64,000 bases of DNA from Gammaproteobacteria bacterium (GTDB lineage: Bacteria > Pseudomonadota > Gammaproteobacteria > SZUA-152): contig JAVVEP010000015.1 in assembly GCA_032250735.1 (NCBI GenBank), positions 17,089-81,088 on the forward strand. Direction: 5' to 3'. Positions within the stretch are counted from its first letter, which is position 1. Every line of letters starts with the position of its first letter. This document shows, one piece after another, positions 1 through 15,538 of this stretch. The translations under genes were made by a program, and so were the position numbers. The notes under the pieces were generated by a model. The model worked only from the letters and a program-made list of their open reading frames with translations, was not told the origin of the DNA and made no database searches.

Positions 1-1302
<1,302 letters not shown>

Positions 1303-1306
<4 letters not shown>

Positions 1307-4300
1307 GCCCGGGCCTCCGGCTGCGCCAGGCGGGCGATCAGGAGGGCGACGGGGAAGTGGCCCAGCACCTGCCCTGCCGACAGGCGCCAGCCGCCTTCGA
1401 CGGCCTCGGCCTGCAAGGTCTCGCCGGTGAAGCCGTTCTCCCAGCCCTCCCAGCCCGCCCAGCCCGCCGCCGACAACTCGGCAGGCAGCTCGATCCAGGT
1501 CTCGCCCCACACCGCCTCGCCCAGCGGGACGGCCCCGGTGGCGAGGCGATGGATCAGCCGTGGGGTCACGATCACGGCCAGCTGTTCACCCTGACGACGG
1601 GCGAAGGCGCAGAGGTGCTCGGCGTGGGTGCCGGAGGCCGTCAGCGGCAGGTAGTCGGCGGAGAGAAACAGCGCGCTGTGTTCGCGGCGCAGCTGCAGGC
1701 CGCGCCAGATCAGGTACAGCTTGGCGCGGCCGTCATCGAGCTGTTGCAGCAGCTCATCGCAGAGTTCGGTGAGCGGCGGGCCTGTGGCCTGCGCTTGCGC
1801 CAGCAGCGAGTCGAGCAGCGCGCGCCGTTGACCGTAGTCCACCGGGCGGCGATTGTCCGGGTCCACCAGGCTGAAATCCCACAGCTCATTACCCTGATAG
1901 AAGTCTGGCACGCCCGGCGCGGTGAGCTTGAGCAGGGTCTGGGCCAGGCTGTTGAACTGCCCGACCCGACTCACCTGCTGCTGGAAAGGCAGGAAATCCG
2001 TCAGAAAGGGGTTGTTGTCCAGATCGCCGAGCAGGGTCTCGACGAAGCCGGTCACCGCGTCTTCGTAGTCGGTATTGGGATTGATCCACGAGGTATGTCG
2101 CTTGGCCTCCTTCACCGCCTTGAGCAGGTAGGCCTGGATGCGCTGCCGAAACCCGGCCAGGCCGGCGGCATCCAGCGACCCCAGCGGCCAGGCGCCGATC
2201 AGGGTCTGGTACAGCAGGTATTCATCATTCCTGCAGGGCGCGCGCTGGTCATCGATGCTGCGCTTCTTGTTGCGATTGAGGCGTGCCCAGCGCCGCACCC
2301 GTCGCTGCCACTCGCCCGGCATCTCCGTCAGCACATTGATGCGGGCGCGCACATCCTCACTGCGCTTGCTGTCATGGGTGGAGCTGCCAAGCATGGCATG
2401 GGGCCAGAATCGGGCCCGCTCCTGATTCTGGTAATGGAAGGCGGCAAGGGACACACCGAAGCGCTCGGGCTCGCCGCCGACCTCGTTCAGCGACAGCAGG
2501 CGGTTGTAGCGGTAGAAGGCGCTGTCTTCCAGCCCCTTGGCCATCACCGGCCCGGTATATTGCTGGAAGCGCATGGCGAAGGCGGTCACCCGCTGCCGGT
2601 AATCGTCGCGCTTGCCCTCGGCGATGGTGGTGAGCAGCACCTCGCGCACGAAATCGAATACCGTGGTGTCCGCCGCGGGGCTGCGCTTCCTGGCCACATT
2701 CACCGCCCAGTTGATGTAGTTGCGGTCCTCCTCTGTAACTCCGTCGGTAACTCCGTCAGTAACCCCGTCGGTAACGTCATCGGCCGTCACATAGGTGCGA
2801 TAGACCGGAAACCAGGCCACGATCTCGCTCAGGGCATCGCGCAGGCTGTTGAGGGTGAAATCACGGGTATGGCGCTCCAGCTCGCCGATACGGCTCAACT
2901 GCTGGGCCAGAACATTGAGCTCGCTGGCCAGGGCGGAGCGCATGATCATCTTCTTGCAGTCGTAGACCAGTTCGCCCGGCGCGGGGCTCTCGCCCACGAA
3001 CTCGCGGTAGATACGCTCCATCCTGTCCTCGGCGCCGGCGTCCACGAACAGGCCGTTGACCAGGTTGGCAAACTCGTAGCCGGTGGTGCCATGCACCGCC
3101 CAGTCCTGACGCAGACGTTCGTGACCGGCGACGATCTTTTCCACCAGCAGGTACAGTGGCCGGGCCTCCACGGGGAGCGCTTGTTCACCTCCGGGGAGAT
3201 ACCCCTGGGGGTCGGGGCTCACCGGCCGCGCCACCCGCTGCTGCAGGCGCCGAAAATAGCCCGCCGGATCATACAGGCCGTCGGGGTGGTCGATGCGCAG
3301 CCCCTGCACCCGGTCGTTGGCGATCAGCGCCAGCACCCGCCGATGAGTGGCCTCGAATACCTCGGTATTCTCGACGCGCAGGCCGGCCAGCTCGTTGATG
3401 TTGAAGAAGCGCCGGTAATTGATCTCGTCCGAGGCCACCCGCCAGTAGGCCAGCCGCCAGGCCTGCCTTTCCAGCAGGCCATGCAGTCGGTCGACGCCGT
3501 CCGGCTGATTGAAGCGGCGCAGATTCTCGTCCACAAAGCGGGCAATATCGGCGTCCTCACAGAGGCGGGCCAGACTGGCCTTGTGCACCTCTTTATCGCG
3601 GACCCGCTCCGCCAGCAGGGCCTCTCGGCTCTCACCGCGCAGGGGCAGGTTGCCGAACGCGGTGATCAGGCTCTGCAGCGCCAGCAGACGGCTGTCCTCG
3701 CTGCCCAGCCGCTGCTCCAGACGAGTGATGTCCTCGCCCAGGATGCGGGGGTACTCCCGCGGATCGATGGGGAATTCGTGTTCGTAGTAACGCACGCTGA
3801 AAGCACCGCCTGTCGGATCAAATTCCAGGCTCAGCTCCCCTCTATCCAGCACGCTGCCGTAATGATCGCCTAGCACCGGCACCAGCACCTTGCCGCGCAG
3901 GGCATCCTTCAGCGGGGTCCAGTCGATATCGAAAAAGCCGGCATAGCTGGAGGCCGGGCCGTTTTCCAGCACGTCCAGCCACCAGCAGTTGTCCCGCCCC
4001 ATGATGCCCATGTGGTTCGGCACCATGTCCATGATCAGGCCCATCTGCCGTTCCCGCAGGGCGGCGCTGAACCGCTCAAAGGCGTCATCCCCGCCGAGTT
4101 CCGGGTTGAGCCGGTCATGATCGATGATGTCGTAACCGTGCAGACTTCCGGGGCGGGCCTGCAGGCAGGGCGAGGCATAGCAGTGGCTGATCCCCAGCTG
4201 GTGCAGATAGGCAACGATCTCCGCCCCCTGATCGAAGCCGAAGTCGCGGTGGAACTGCAGGCGGTAGGTGCTGTGGGGGATCACCGCCTCTAGTGGCGCC

Positions 4301-6609
4301 GGCCGGTGCGGTATTTCCACGGCCGGTAAGGTGGCCGCCCCGCCCCGCTCCTCCCGCAGCGCGCTGACAAAGGACTGTAGCCTGGGTTCATCGTTCCACT
4401 GCTCCAGCTCCAGGCCCAGCCGGCGACGCCAGTTGGGGTACTGATCGGTAGTGCCCGGCAGATTGACCTGTTCCCGCTGGCCGAGCATATCCTCCAGTTG
4501 CACCATCAACACCTTGCTGGGGGTCCTGGCCAGATAACGATGCACGGCCTCGGCCAGCGCCGGGGTCATCTCCGGAATGGCCACTGTCTGCACCTTCATC
4601 CCCGCGGGCAACAACCCCTCCCTCTCCAGAGCCATCAGCAGACGGGCCCGGTCCTCGGCCCGACCGATCACCTGCTGCTCGCGCTGCTCGGCGGTTGGAA
4701 ACAGGCCCAGTTGTTCGCGCAGTTCCAGGTCCCGCCCCTGCCAATAGCCGGCCAGGGTGGGCAGGTCGTGAGTGGTCACCGCCACCAGGGCCTGAGGCTC
4801 GAAATCCCCAGGTGACCTGAAGCCGCCGTCGGCCGCCTTTTCGAAATAGAGCAGTCGGTAGGAGAGCACCCCCAGGGCGTGCAGGGCCGCGCGCACCGCA
4901 TCGGGAACGGTGCCCAGATCCTCGCCGATCACCAGGCAGCGATTGCGCTGACTCTCCAGCGCCAGAATCCCCAGCAGGTCGTGAAACGGATAGGACACAT
5001 AGGCGCCTGCTACCGCCTGAGGTACGGGTAGCGACTCCGACGGTGTCCCCGACGACGCCCCGGATGTCACCCAGAACAGCCGCATCAGGGCCATCACATG
5101 GTCGATGCGCAGGGCCCCGGCGACGCGCATATTCTGGCGCAGGGTGGCGATAAAGGGGGCGTAGGCCTGCTCGCGCAGGGCCTCGGGTCGCCAGGGCGGC
5201 AGACCCCAGTCCTGTCCCTGGAGATTAAAGTCATCGGGCGGCGAACCGATGCGGGCGGTCAAGGCATACAGGTCCTGCTGCACCCAGGCCTCGGCGCCGC
5301 CCACATCCACACTGACGGCGAGATCCTGATACAGCCCCACCCCCATGCCCAGTTCGGAGGCCCGCTTGCCCGCGGCCTGCAGCTGTTGCTGCGCCTGCCA
5401 CTGACAGTATTCATAGAAACCCACCCGCTCCTCGTGCTCGGTCACAAAGCGGGCCACCGCCGGTGACCGGGGATGACGATAGGACTCGGGCCAGGCGGGC
5501 CAGCCCCACAGCTCGGGATCGTCGGCAAACAGGGTCTCCTGCAAGGCCTCATAGAGGGCGTGCCGGCGCAGTGCCTCACCCTGCTGGCGGCGGAAGGCCT
5601 CGAAGGTGGCGGCCCGTTCGCCACCGGCCTCCCGCTGGTGGTGGCGAAAGTGCTGGTAGAGCATCTCCAGCAGCTCCAGCTTGACGCCGGCCACGGCCAC
5701 ATAATCCACCTCATCGGTGGCGCGCAGGGCGCGTAATTGCGCCTGAAAGGCCGCCTCGGCCACCCGCTGCCGGGCCGCCGGGCAGTCGGCAAAATCGGCC
5801 ACGGCCTCGATGTCCAGATAGAGGATGTTCAGGAACAGGCGACTGGAGGGGCTGTAGGGGCTGGCGTGGGCTGGGTTGTGGGGGAACAGCACATGCAGCG
5901 GGTTCAGGCCGACCAGGTCGGCCCCGGCCCGGGCGGAAAATTCCAGCAGCTGAACCAGGTCTGTGTAGTCCCCGATCCCCCAGTTACGGGCCGAGCGCAC
6001 GGCATAGAGCTGGACCGCCGGCCCCCACACCCTCCCCTTGTTGGGTCCCTCGCAACATATGGCCTGCGGCTGGTAGGCGCGGCGCGGGGCAACGATCAGC
6101 GACAGGCTCGTCGGGGGGTGGTCCGGCTGGGCCAGATTCTGCAGTTCGAGGCGATGATAGCCAGGGTCGGGGATTCCGGCCAGTCGCAGCCAATGGCCCT
6201 GCCAGGTCTCCCCGTCCAGGGTCTGCTGACCCAATTTTTCCAGCTCGGCGGGCGAGAACTCGCCGCACTCGTCGTCGCCCGCCCTGCCATTCTCACGCTG
6301 CAGGCACCAGCGGAAACGCTGATGGGCCTGATCGGCCAGGACATTCAACCGGATGGCGATGGCCTCCTCATCCGTCCGTACTACCTGAACCGGCGGCAGG
6401 GGTCGACGCCAGTCGGCCGCCTCGGCCTGGGCCAGGGCCTGTTCCATGACCGCCGTGGTCTGGGTCGGCACCCCCATCGCGGCCAGCAGGGTCCGCCGGG
6501 TCTGTGGCGATACCCGCTGTCGCCTGCCCCAGATGTCGTGATAGTCGAGGCCGATATGATAGCGCTCACAGAGCCTGTCCAGGGGGCTGCGATGGCTGCG
6601 ACGACTCAT
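1303..6609 (-). CDS. MalQ-TreY fusion: 4-alpha-glucanotransferase joined to maltooligosyl trehalose synthase
   Basis: A single 1768-residue frame joins two enzymes normally encoded separately. Residues 1 to about 750 are MalQ (GH77): the substrate-binding stretch [13 protein letters not shown] near 206, nucleophile D503 in ALRIDH, acid/base E563 in IGEDLG, and D615 in TTHD. From about residue 775 the protein is TreY (GH13): [13 protein letters not shown] near 780, [17 protein letters not shown] near 811, DMVPNHMGI near 861, and later [13 protein letters not shown]. MalQ elongates and rearranges maltooligosaccharides; TreY converts the reducing end of such chains into a terminal trehalose unit for TreZ to release. 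The stop and start codons overlap with treZ upstream and the second GH77 gene downstream (ATGA both times). A four-unit 12-bp repeat lies in the TreY half. The fusion would channel chains between the two active sites, which is inference. Confidence 0.93.
2735..2782 (-). repeat. 12-bp tandem repeat inside the treY half
   Basis: Four consecutive 12-bp units (GTAACTCCGTCG, GTAACTCCGTCA, GTAACCCCGTCG, GTAACGTCATCG on the plus strand) lie in frame. They encode the acidic loop [19 protein letters not shown]. The unit length is a multiple of three, so copy-number change would keep the reading frame. Confidence 0.9.
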
Positions 6610-8464
6610 GTCGGGACGGCCTGCAGATACCAGCCCACGGACCAGGGTGGCAGCCGGTGGGCGGCCAGCTCCCCCGCCAGGGCGGGCGGGTGGGCATACA
6701 AGGGGATGCCTGCCGGCAGGCTCTCGTCGATAAACGGCACCGGCGCTTCACCCAGATTGGCCAGCAGGTGCAGCCGCGCCCCGTCCCCCAGTTGCCACCC
6801 GACCCGCAGCCCGGTTTCGCCCAGCAGGCGAAACGCCCCCGCCCCCCCAGTCATACCGCGCAGGCGGGGGATGATGTGCCGGTGGCGGAGCGCCAGCAGT
6901 GCGCTGTAGCGGGCGTGCCAGTCCCGGTGCGCGGGCTCCAGCAGGCTGTCCCAGTCCAGCCGGCTGCGCTCAAAGGCGGCCGGGGTGGTGGGGTCGGGGA
7001 TGGTTTCGCGCACCGCTGGGTCGGTGAAACGGGCGAAGCGGGCGAACTCCCGGCGGCGGCCCTCGGTGACGGCAGTGGCCAGCTCGGCGCCGAAATCGCA
7101 GAAAAACTCGAAACCCTGACGGCTCGCAAATTCCTCGCCCATGAACAGCAGCGGCGGCGAGGGGGCCAGCAGCAACACGGCCACCGCCGCCTGCACCGCC
7201 TGCTCCTCGGCCAGCGCGGTGATGCGCTCGCCAAAGGCGCGGTTTCCCACCTGGTCATGGTTTTGCAGGAAGCTGACGAAGGCGGTGGGGGGCAGATCCC
7301 GGCTGGGCTCGCCGCGCGCGGCCCCGTCGCGGTAGGCGGAGGCCTCCCCCTGGTAGGCGAAGCCCTCGGCCAGACAGCGGCCCAGATGCCAGGCCGGCAG
7401 CGCGGCGTAGTCGGCATAATAGCCGTCCGACTCGCCGGTGAGCAGGGTGTGCAGGGCGTGGTGGATGTCGTCATTCCACTGCGCGACATAGTGCGTGACA
7501 TGGTGCCGCGGCCGACCATCCGCCTCGCGCTGCAGATAGTGCGCGGCATTGTGATCATTCTCCAGGATCAGGTGCACCTGGCGCGTCTTCCCCGGCCCCT
7601 GCGCCACCGCCTCGGCCAGCTGCTGCAGGATATCGGGCGAGGAGTCGTCGATGATGGCATGCACCGCATCCAGCCGCAGGCCGTCCAGATGGTATTCCTC
7701 CAGCCAGTAGAGGGCGTTGTGGATAAAGAACTGGCGCACCGTTTCGCTCTGCGGCCCATCGAAATTGATGGCCGCCCCCCAGGGGGTGTGATGGCGCTCG
7801 GTGAAGAACTGCGGCGCATAGGCATGCAGGTAGTTGCCCTCGGGACCGAAGTGGTTGTAGACCACGTCCAGCAACACCATCAGCCCCTTGTGGTGGGCCG
7901 CCTGGATCAAGGCCTTCAGCGCCTCGGGTCGGCCATAACGGCTGTCGGGGGCAAAGGGCAGAACCCCGTCGTAGCCCCAGTTGCGGGCGCCGGGAAAGTC
8001 CGCCACCGGCATCAGCTCGATGGCGGTAATGCCCAGCTCGCGCAGATAATCCAGCCGCCGGTTAAGCGCTGCGAAGCTGCCCTCGGCGGAGAAGGCGCCG
8101 ACGTGCAGCTCGTAGATCACCGCCTCCTCCCAGGGGCGTCCGCGCCAGGCCTGATCCTCCCACTTCCAGCTATGGGGATCGATCACCTGGCTGGGGCCGT
8201 GCACATCCTCGGGCTGAAAGCGGGAGGCGGGATCGGGCACGCGCAGGGCGCAGTCGATGCGGTACCGGTAGCGACTGCCGGCCTCGGCCTGATCACAGAG
8301 CCGCCGATACCAGCCGCCCTCCCCGGCGCTCATGGGCAACAGTTGTTCGCCGTCCGCCTGCTCCAGGCAGAGGTCCACCTGACGCGCACCGGGGGCCCAT
8401 AACTGGAAGTGCACTCCCCCGTGGGGCAGGCAGTCGGCGCCAAAGGGCATGAAATGGCGACGCC

Positions 8465-8468
<4 letters not shown>
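6606..8468 (-). CDS. treZ: maltooligosyl trehalose trehalohydrolase
   Basis: This 620-residue GH13 protein hydrolyses the bond next to the terminal trehalose made by TreY, releasing free trehalose. It starts with a carbohydrate-binding beta-sandwich ([18 protein letters not shown] near 20-37), then the GH13 barrel: [38 protein letters not shown], and the nucleophile region [14 protein letters not shown], followed by the acid/base region [10 protein letters not shown] and NHDQVGNR. The spacing and the NHFGPEGNY motif are typical of TreZ rather than of branching enzymes. Length is usual for the family. The start overlaps the glgX stop by ATGA and the stop overlaps the malQ-treY start by ATGA, so it is tightly embedded in the operon. 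Confidence 0.94.
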
Positions 8469-10624
<2,156 letters not shown>

Positions 10625-10634
10625 CGTATGTTCC

Positions 10635-11900
10635 TCACTCGATATAACCGGGGCCCGCGCCACGGGAGTTGCGGGCGAAGTAGCCCACATCGCCCATGGG
10701 GATGACCACCAGGCCGGAGTCGGTGACGTGGTAACGGCGACGGTCTGCCTCGCTGTCATAACCGATGCAGGCGTCCGCCTCGATGATGTTGTGCCGGTCC
10801 ACAATCACCCGGCGCAGACGGGCACCGCTGCACACCCGTACGTAGTCCATGATCACGCAGTCTTCCAGCTCGGCCCCCGGCTCCACCACGGCCTCGCGGC
10901 GGATGATGCAGTTGCGGAGCCTGGCCCGATTGATCACGGTGGCGGCCCCCAGCAGGCTGTTGTCGATCTGCCCCTCGACGATTCTGGCCACCGGGCCCTG
11001 GTAGTTGCTGGAGTAGATCGGCCACTGCGGATTGAATACGTCGAACCGCGGCTCCAGCCCCAGCACGTCCTGATGGGCCTCGAAATAGGCATCGAGGGTG
11101 CCGACGTCCCGCCAGTAGCAGGGCTCTTCATAGGACTTGATGCCCGGTATCTCATTGGTGGAAAAGTCATAGGCGAACAGGCGATGGCTGGCCAGCAGCC
11201 GCGGCAGGACGTGGTGCCCGAAATCCGTTTCGCCCTGCTCATGGGCCTGTTCCAGCGCCGCGATCAACACCTCGGTGTTAAACAGGTAATTGCCCATGGA
11301 GGCGTAGGCCCGCTGGGGGTCGGAGGGCATCGGCTGCGGGGATTCGGGCTTTTCCTGGAACCCCTGGATGCGACCCTCGGCGTCCGCCTGGAGGATGCCG
11401 AAATCGGAGGCCGCCGCCAGCGGCACGGGTAACGCGGCAACAGTGACATCGGCCTGCTGCGCCTGATGCGCCCAGACCATCTGCCGTATATCCATGCGGT
11501 AGATATGATCGGCCCCGAACACCGCCACGATGCTCGGCCGGTGTTCCTTGAGCAGGTTGAGGTTTTGATAGACGGCATCGGCGGTGCCGGAAAACCAGGA
11601 CCGGCCGCCCTGCATCTGCGGCGGCACCACGGTCACGAACTGGTTGGGCAGCAGGGGCGAGACGGTCCAGGTCTTGCGCACGTGTTCGATCAGCGACTGG
11701 GATTTGTATTGCACCAGCAGATAGATCGCGCGGATGTCCGAATTGACCAGGTTGCTGAGCACGAAGTCCGCGATCCGGTAGCGCCCCCCGAAGGGCACCG
11801 CCGGTTTGCAGCGTTCGGTGGTGAGGGGCCGCAGGCGCTTGCCCTCGCCGCCGGCCATCACGAAGGCCATCAGTTTCGCGCCGTCTCTTCTATTCTTCAT
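10635..11900 (-). CDS. glgC: glucose-1-phosphate adenylyltransferase (ADP-glucose pyrophosphorylase)
   Basis: This 421-residue nucleotidyltransferase makes ADP-glucose from ATP and glucose 1-phosphate, the committed step of bacterial glycogen synthesis. It shows the N-terminal signature [15 protein letters not shown], then [55 protein letters not shown], and a C-terminal left-handed beta-helix with hexapeptide-like repeats up to the residue 390s. Length matches GlgC. Its ATG overlaps the TGA of treS-mak (ATGA). Allosteric control by glycolytic intermediates is known for the family but cannot be read here. Its presence means the operon serves synthesis as well as degradation of glycogen. Confidence 0.95.
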   Translation of the reverse strand: MKNRRDGAKLMAFVMAGGEGKRLRPLTTERCKPAVPFGGRYRIADFVLSNLVNSDIRAIYLLVQYKSQSLIEHVRKTWTVSPLLPNQFVTVVPPQMQGGRSWFSGTADAVYQNLNLLKEHRPSIVAVFGADHIYRMDIRQMVWAHQAQQADVTVAALPVPLAAASDFGILQADAEGRIQGFQEKPESPQPMPSDPQRAYASMGNYLFNTEVLIAALEQAHEQGETDFGHHVLPRLLASHRLFAYDFSTNEIPGIKSYEEPCYWRDVGTLDAYFEAHQDVLGLEPRFDVFNPQWPIYSSNYQGPVARIVEGQIDNSLLGAATVINRARLRNCIIRREAVVEPGAELEDCVIMDYVRVCSGARLRRVIVDRHNIIEADACIGYDSEADRRRYHVTDSGLVVIPMGDVGYFARNSRGAGPGYIE

Positions 11901-14900
11901 GACCCCACCCCGGGATCGTCTGGCGCCCGTATGATGGCCAGCAGTCCGGCCAGCGGAATCCCGGCCCAGTCGGGTCGATGATCCAGCTCATAGCGCAGTT
12001 CATAGAGGGCCTTTTCCAGCATAAACAGCGCGATCAGCTGTCTGGCCTTGGCGGCCTCGGCAGGCCAGCAGGCGCAGTCCCCCACCCCCTCGCGGTAGCC
12101 GGACAGGAAGGCCGTGGCCGCCGCCGCCTCCCATTCCTGCGCATAGGGTTGCAGGCGCGCGTGGTCCATGGGGCGCTCTGCGGTGCAGCGGCTAAGGGCG
12201 ACCGCCGCGGCATAACTGAAAGAACGCAGCATGCCGGCCACGTCCCGCAACGGCGAATGCTTGAGACGGCGTTCGCTCAGTGGCCGTGCCGGTTCGCCCT
12301 CGAAGTCGATAATCACAAAGTCGTTTTCGGTCAGCATCACCTGGCCCAGATGATAGTCGCCGTGATAGCGGATCCTGACCGCGTCCAGCGACGCCGGGAT
12401 CAGTGCCGCAATGCGTTCTAACAGGGCCGGCCGCGCCTGTAGCAGTTGCTCCACGGCCGGCTGGCCATCTTCCGGCAGTGCCGGGCGGCGCGCCTGCAGC
12501 TTGTCCAGGCTGGTGTGCAGATCCTCGGTGACCTGTGCACCCCAGGCCCGCAGGTGCTCCGGGCGGATGGCCTCGGGTTCAAAGGCGGGATCGCCGCTGG
12601 GCCGGGCCAGCGCCTTATGCAACTCACCGCTGCGCACCCCCAGGGTCTGCATCAGCCAGCGAAACTCGCCGTGCCGCTCGGCGGGATCCGCCGGTATAGA
12701 CTGCGGCCGGAGCAGGCAGTCCTCGAAAAAGCGCTGCAGATAGTCGATCGTATAGCTCCAGCCATCGCCCTGGTTCGGCACATAGGCCTGCACCAGGGCG
12801 AGGGTGGCGGCAGGGCCGGCGTGGTTTTCGCGGTATTCAATGGTCCCCGCCAGGGGCGAGATATTGGGATAGGGCGAGACCTCGGTGAGGAAACGGCCCA
12901 TCTCCGCTTCCGGGTTGATTCCCGCCTCCACCTGTCGATAGAGTTTCAGGAACAGGCGCTCGCCCAGAATCACCGTGCTGTTGGTGCCTTGCGCGCGCGG
13001 CCGATCCAGGCCCTGCAGGGGGGACTCGCCCACTAACTGCGAATAGGCGGCGGTGCTGCGAAACATCAGCCGCCCCTGGCCAAAGGGCAACTCGACGGCG
13101 TCCCCCATGGCCTGGACCACACCCTGGAAAAAGGCCTCGTCGACCACCGCGTCATAGATCAGCCCGACCCGCGCCTGCTGGCGGATCTTGGCCAGGGCCG
13201 CCACCAGCAGCGGGCGCAGCTGCTCGTCATCCGCCTCGCCCCAGACCATCGCCAGCGGCAGCAGATAGACCGGTGCGCTGACGGCGGCGGTATCGGTAAA
13301 GTCTGGCCGCAGCCACAGCCACAGCCAGCCATCCCCGGCCCCCGGCCAGATCGCCAGCGCGGTGATCTCCACCCGCGCCAGTGGCCCGGCGCCGGCCGAG
13401 AACCAGCGCTGGGCCGGCAGGAAACCGGGCAGAACCTCGCGCTCCAGCTGGTCACGCAGTTTCACGGCCATGAGCCGGCGCAGGGTCTCCGCCTGCTCGG
13501 GAAAAAAACTGTGCCAGGCGTTGAACAGCACCAGCACCGGCAACTGCAATGCCGGCAGGGCCTCCTCGTGCCAGACGGGCGCCTCCGCCTCGGTGGCAAG
13601 CTGAAACCAGTAAAAACCGTGGCCCGCGAGGGTCAGCAGATACGGCAGGTCGCCGATGGGGGGGAAGGCGGTACGTCCCAGCATCTCGATGGGCACGCGG
13701 CCTTTGAAGCGGGACAGGTCCAGCTCCACCGGCTGGGCGGAACGGGCCAGATTCGCCACACACAGGATCGATTCGCCATCGGTCTCGCGCACATAGGCGA
13801 GGATCTTGCGGTTGCCCGGATGCAGAAATCGCAGCGCCCCCCGCCCGAAGGTGGGATGCGCCTTGCGCACCGCGATCAGTCGCTTCATCCAGTTCAGCGG
13901 CGAGGATGGTTCACGGGTCTGCGCCTCGACATTCACCGCCTCATAACCGTAGACCGGATCCATGATGGGCGGTAGATAGAGGAATTGCGGATCGGCCCGG
14001 GAAAAACCCGCGTTGCGATCGGGGCTCCACTGCATGGGGGTGCGCACGCCGTTGCGATCGCCCAGAAAAAAGTTGTCGCCCATGCCGATCTCATCGCCGT
14101 AATAGATGATGGGCGAACCCGGCATGGACATCAGCAGGCTGTTCATCAGCTTCATCTTCTCGGGGTCGTTGTCCATCAGCGGCGCCAGGCGGCGGCGAAT
14201 ACCCACATTGATACGCATGCGCGGATCGGCGGCAAAGCGTTCATACATGTAATCCCGCTCCCGGTTGGTGACCATCTCCAGGGTCAGCTCGTCATGGTTG
14301 CGCAGAAAGATCGCCCACTGGCAGCTGTCGGGAATCTCAGGGGTCTGCTGCATGATCTCCACGATGGGATGACGCTCCTCCTGCGCCACCGCCATGTACA
14401 TCCGCGGCATTAACGGGAAGTGGTAAGCCATGTGACACTCGTCGCCGTCGCCGAAATAGGCCTGCGCATCCTCCGGCCACTGGTTGGCCTCGGCCAGAAA
14501 CACACGGCCCTGGTAATGCTCATCCACCACCGCGCGCATGTGCTTGAGCACGGCGTGGGTCTCGGGCAGATTCTCGTTGTTGGTGCCTTCGCGCACGCAC
14601 AGATAGGGAATGGCATCCAGCCGCAGACCATCGACCCCCATGTCCAGCCAGAAACGCATCACGCGGATGAGCGCCTTCACCACCTGCGGATTATTGTGAT
14701 TGAGGTCCGGCTGGTGATGAAAAAAGCGGTGCCAGTAATAGGCCTGTGCCTCGTCATCCCAGGTCCAGTTAGAGGTCTCGGTATCGGTGAAAATAATCCG
14801 CGTCTCGGCGAACTTCTGATTGGTCTGGCTCCAGACATAGAAGTCGCGCTTCTTGCTGCCGGGCGGCGCCCTGCGGGCGGCCTGGAACCACGGATGCTGA

Positions 14901-15232
14901 TCCGAGGTGTGATTGATGACCAGTTCGGTAATCACGCGCAGGCCGCGATGATGTGCCGCGCGCATGAAGCGGCGAAAATCCGTGCGCGTGCCGTAGTCCG
15001 GGTGGATATTGCGATAGTCGGCAATGTCATAGCCGTCATCACGCATCGGCGAGGGATAGAAAGGCAACAGCCACAGCGTGTTGACGCCCAGGTCCTTTAT
15101 ATAATCCAGTTTTTCGATCAGCCCGCGAAAATCCCCGATCCCGTCATTGTTGCTGTCGTGAAAGGCCTTGACGTGCAACTGATAGATCATTGCATCCTTG
15201 TGCCAGAGCTGATCGTCATCGAATCCCGCCAC
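11897..15232 (-). CDS. treS: trehalose synthase-maltokinase fusion (TreS-Mak)
   Basis: This 1111-residue protein has an N-terminal GH13 trehalose synthase (maltose alpha-D-glucosyltransferase) and a C-terminal maltokinase. TreS landmarks: [20 protein letters not shown] near residue 15, [30 protein letters not shown] with the nucleophile Asp, [11 protein letters not shown] with the acid/base Glu, and LRNHDEL. The kinase part starts after about residue 570 ([11 protein letters not shown]) and has [12 protein letters not shown] and [13 protein letters not shown], typical of maltokinase. TreS interconverts trehalose and maltose; Mak phosphorylates maltose to maltose 1-phosphate. The start is a GTG at 15232 preceded by AAGGA. 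It heads the operon. GlgE, which normally uses maltose 1-phosphate, is not in view. Confidence 0.94.
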   Translation of the reverse strand: MAGFDDDQLWHKDAMIYQLHVKAFHDSNNDGIGDFRGLIEKLDYIKDLGVNTLWLLPFYPSPMRDDGYDIADYRNIHPDYGTRTDFRRFMRAAHHRGLRVITELVINHTSDQHPWFQAARRAPPGSKKRDFYVWSQTNQKFAETRIIFTDTETSNWTWDDEAQAYYWHRFFHHQPDLNHNNPQVVKALIRVMRFWLDMGVDGLRLDAIPYLCVREGTNNENLPETHAVLKHMRAVVDEHYQGRVFLAEANQWPEDAQAYFGDGDECHMAYHFPLMPRMYMAVAQEERHPIVEIMQQTPEIPDSCQWAIFLRNHDELTLEMVTNRERDYMYERFAADPRMRINVGIRRRLAPLMDNDPEKMKLMNSLLMSMPGSPIIYYGDEIGMGDNFFLGDRNGVRTPMQWSPDRNAGFSRADPQFLYLPPIMDPVYGYEAVNVEAQTREPSSPLNWMKRLIAVRKAHPTFGRGALRFLHPGNRKILAYVRETDGESILCVANLARSAQPVELDLSRFKGRVPIEMLGRTAFPPIGDLPYLLTLAGHGFYWFQLATEAEAPVWHEEALPALQLPVLVLFNAWHSFFPEQAETLRRLMAVKLRDQLEREVLPGFLPAQRWFSAGAGPLARVEITALAIWPGAGDGWLWLWLRPDFTDTAAVSAPVYLLPLAMVWGEADDEQLRPLLVAALAKIRQQARVGLIYDAVVDEAFFQGVVQAMGDAVELPFGQGRLMFRSTAAYSQLVGESPLQGLDRPRAQGTNSTVILGERLFLKLYRQVEAGINPEAEMGRFLTEVSPYPNISPLAGTIEYRENHAGPAATLALVQAYVPNQGDGWSYTIDYLQRFFEDCLLRPQSIPADPAERHGEFRWLMQTLGVRSGELHKALARPSGDPAFEPEAIRPEHLRAWGAQVTEDLHTSLDKLQARRPALPEDGQPAVEQLLQARPALLERIAALIPASLDAVRIRYHGDYHLGQVMLTENDFVIIDFEGEPARPLSERRLKHSPLRDVAGMLRSFSYAAAVALSRCTAERPMDHARLQPYAQEWEAAAATAFLSGYREGVGDCACWPAEAAKARQLIALFMLEKALYELRYELDHRPDWAGIPLAGLLAIIRAPDDPGVGS

Positions 15233-15538
15233 CAGGGCATCCTTTCCTTGTGTCTTGAAAATATAGTCGCCGGTTTACCGGCTTTGGTTTATGAACGCCG
15301 GATCAATAAGGAATAGCACACCCAGCGGTGGCAGGGTCAGCAGGGCAGATAATGCTGCCGCAAATTTGCATATGCCGCGCTGTTGGCCTAATCAGTTCAT
15401 GGGTCCCTGCAATCCTGCGAGGCATCACCACAGGCACCAACGGTTATGGACCGCAAAAATGCACCCTGCACGGATCTCATTATCGACAAGGCGGGCACGG
15501 CATTCGGCAACCCACACACCCGCGACTTTGGAGGTCGA
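15233..15538. other. divergent intergenic region between treS-mak and the phospholipase D gene
   Basis: About 300 bp separate the two divergent genes, so it must hold promoters for both. I see the treS ribosome-binding site (AAGGA, about 15243-15247) and the GGAGG of the plus-strand gene at 15530-15534. No repeat, operator palindrome or conserved small frame stood out. Confidence 0.5.

Noticed and set aside
10625..10804. N-terminal extension of GlgX
   Set aside because: It would overlap glgC by 170 bp and has no family similarity; the ATG at 10624 has a ribosome-binding site.
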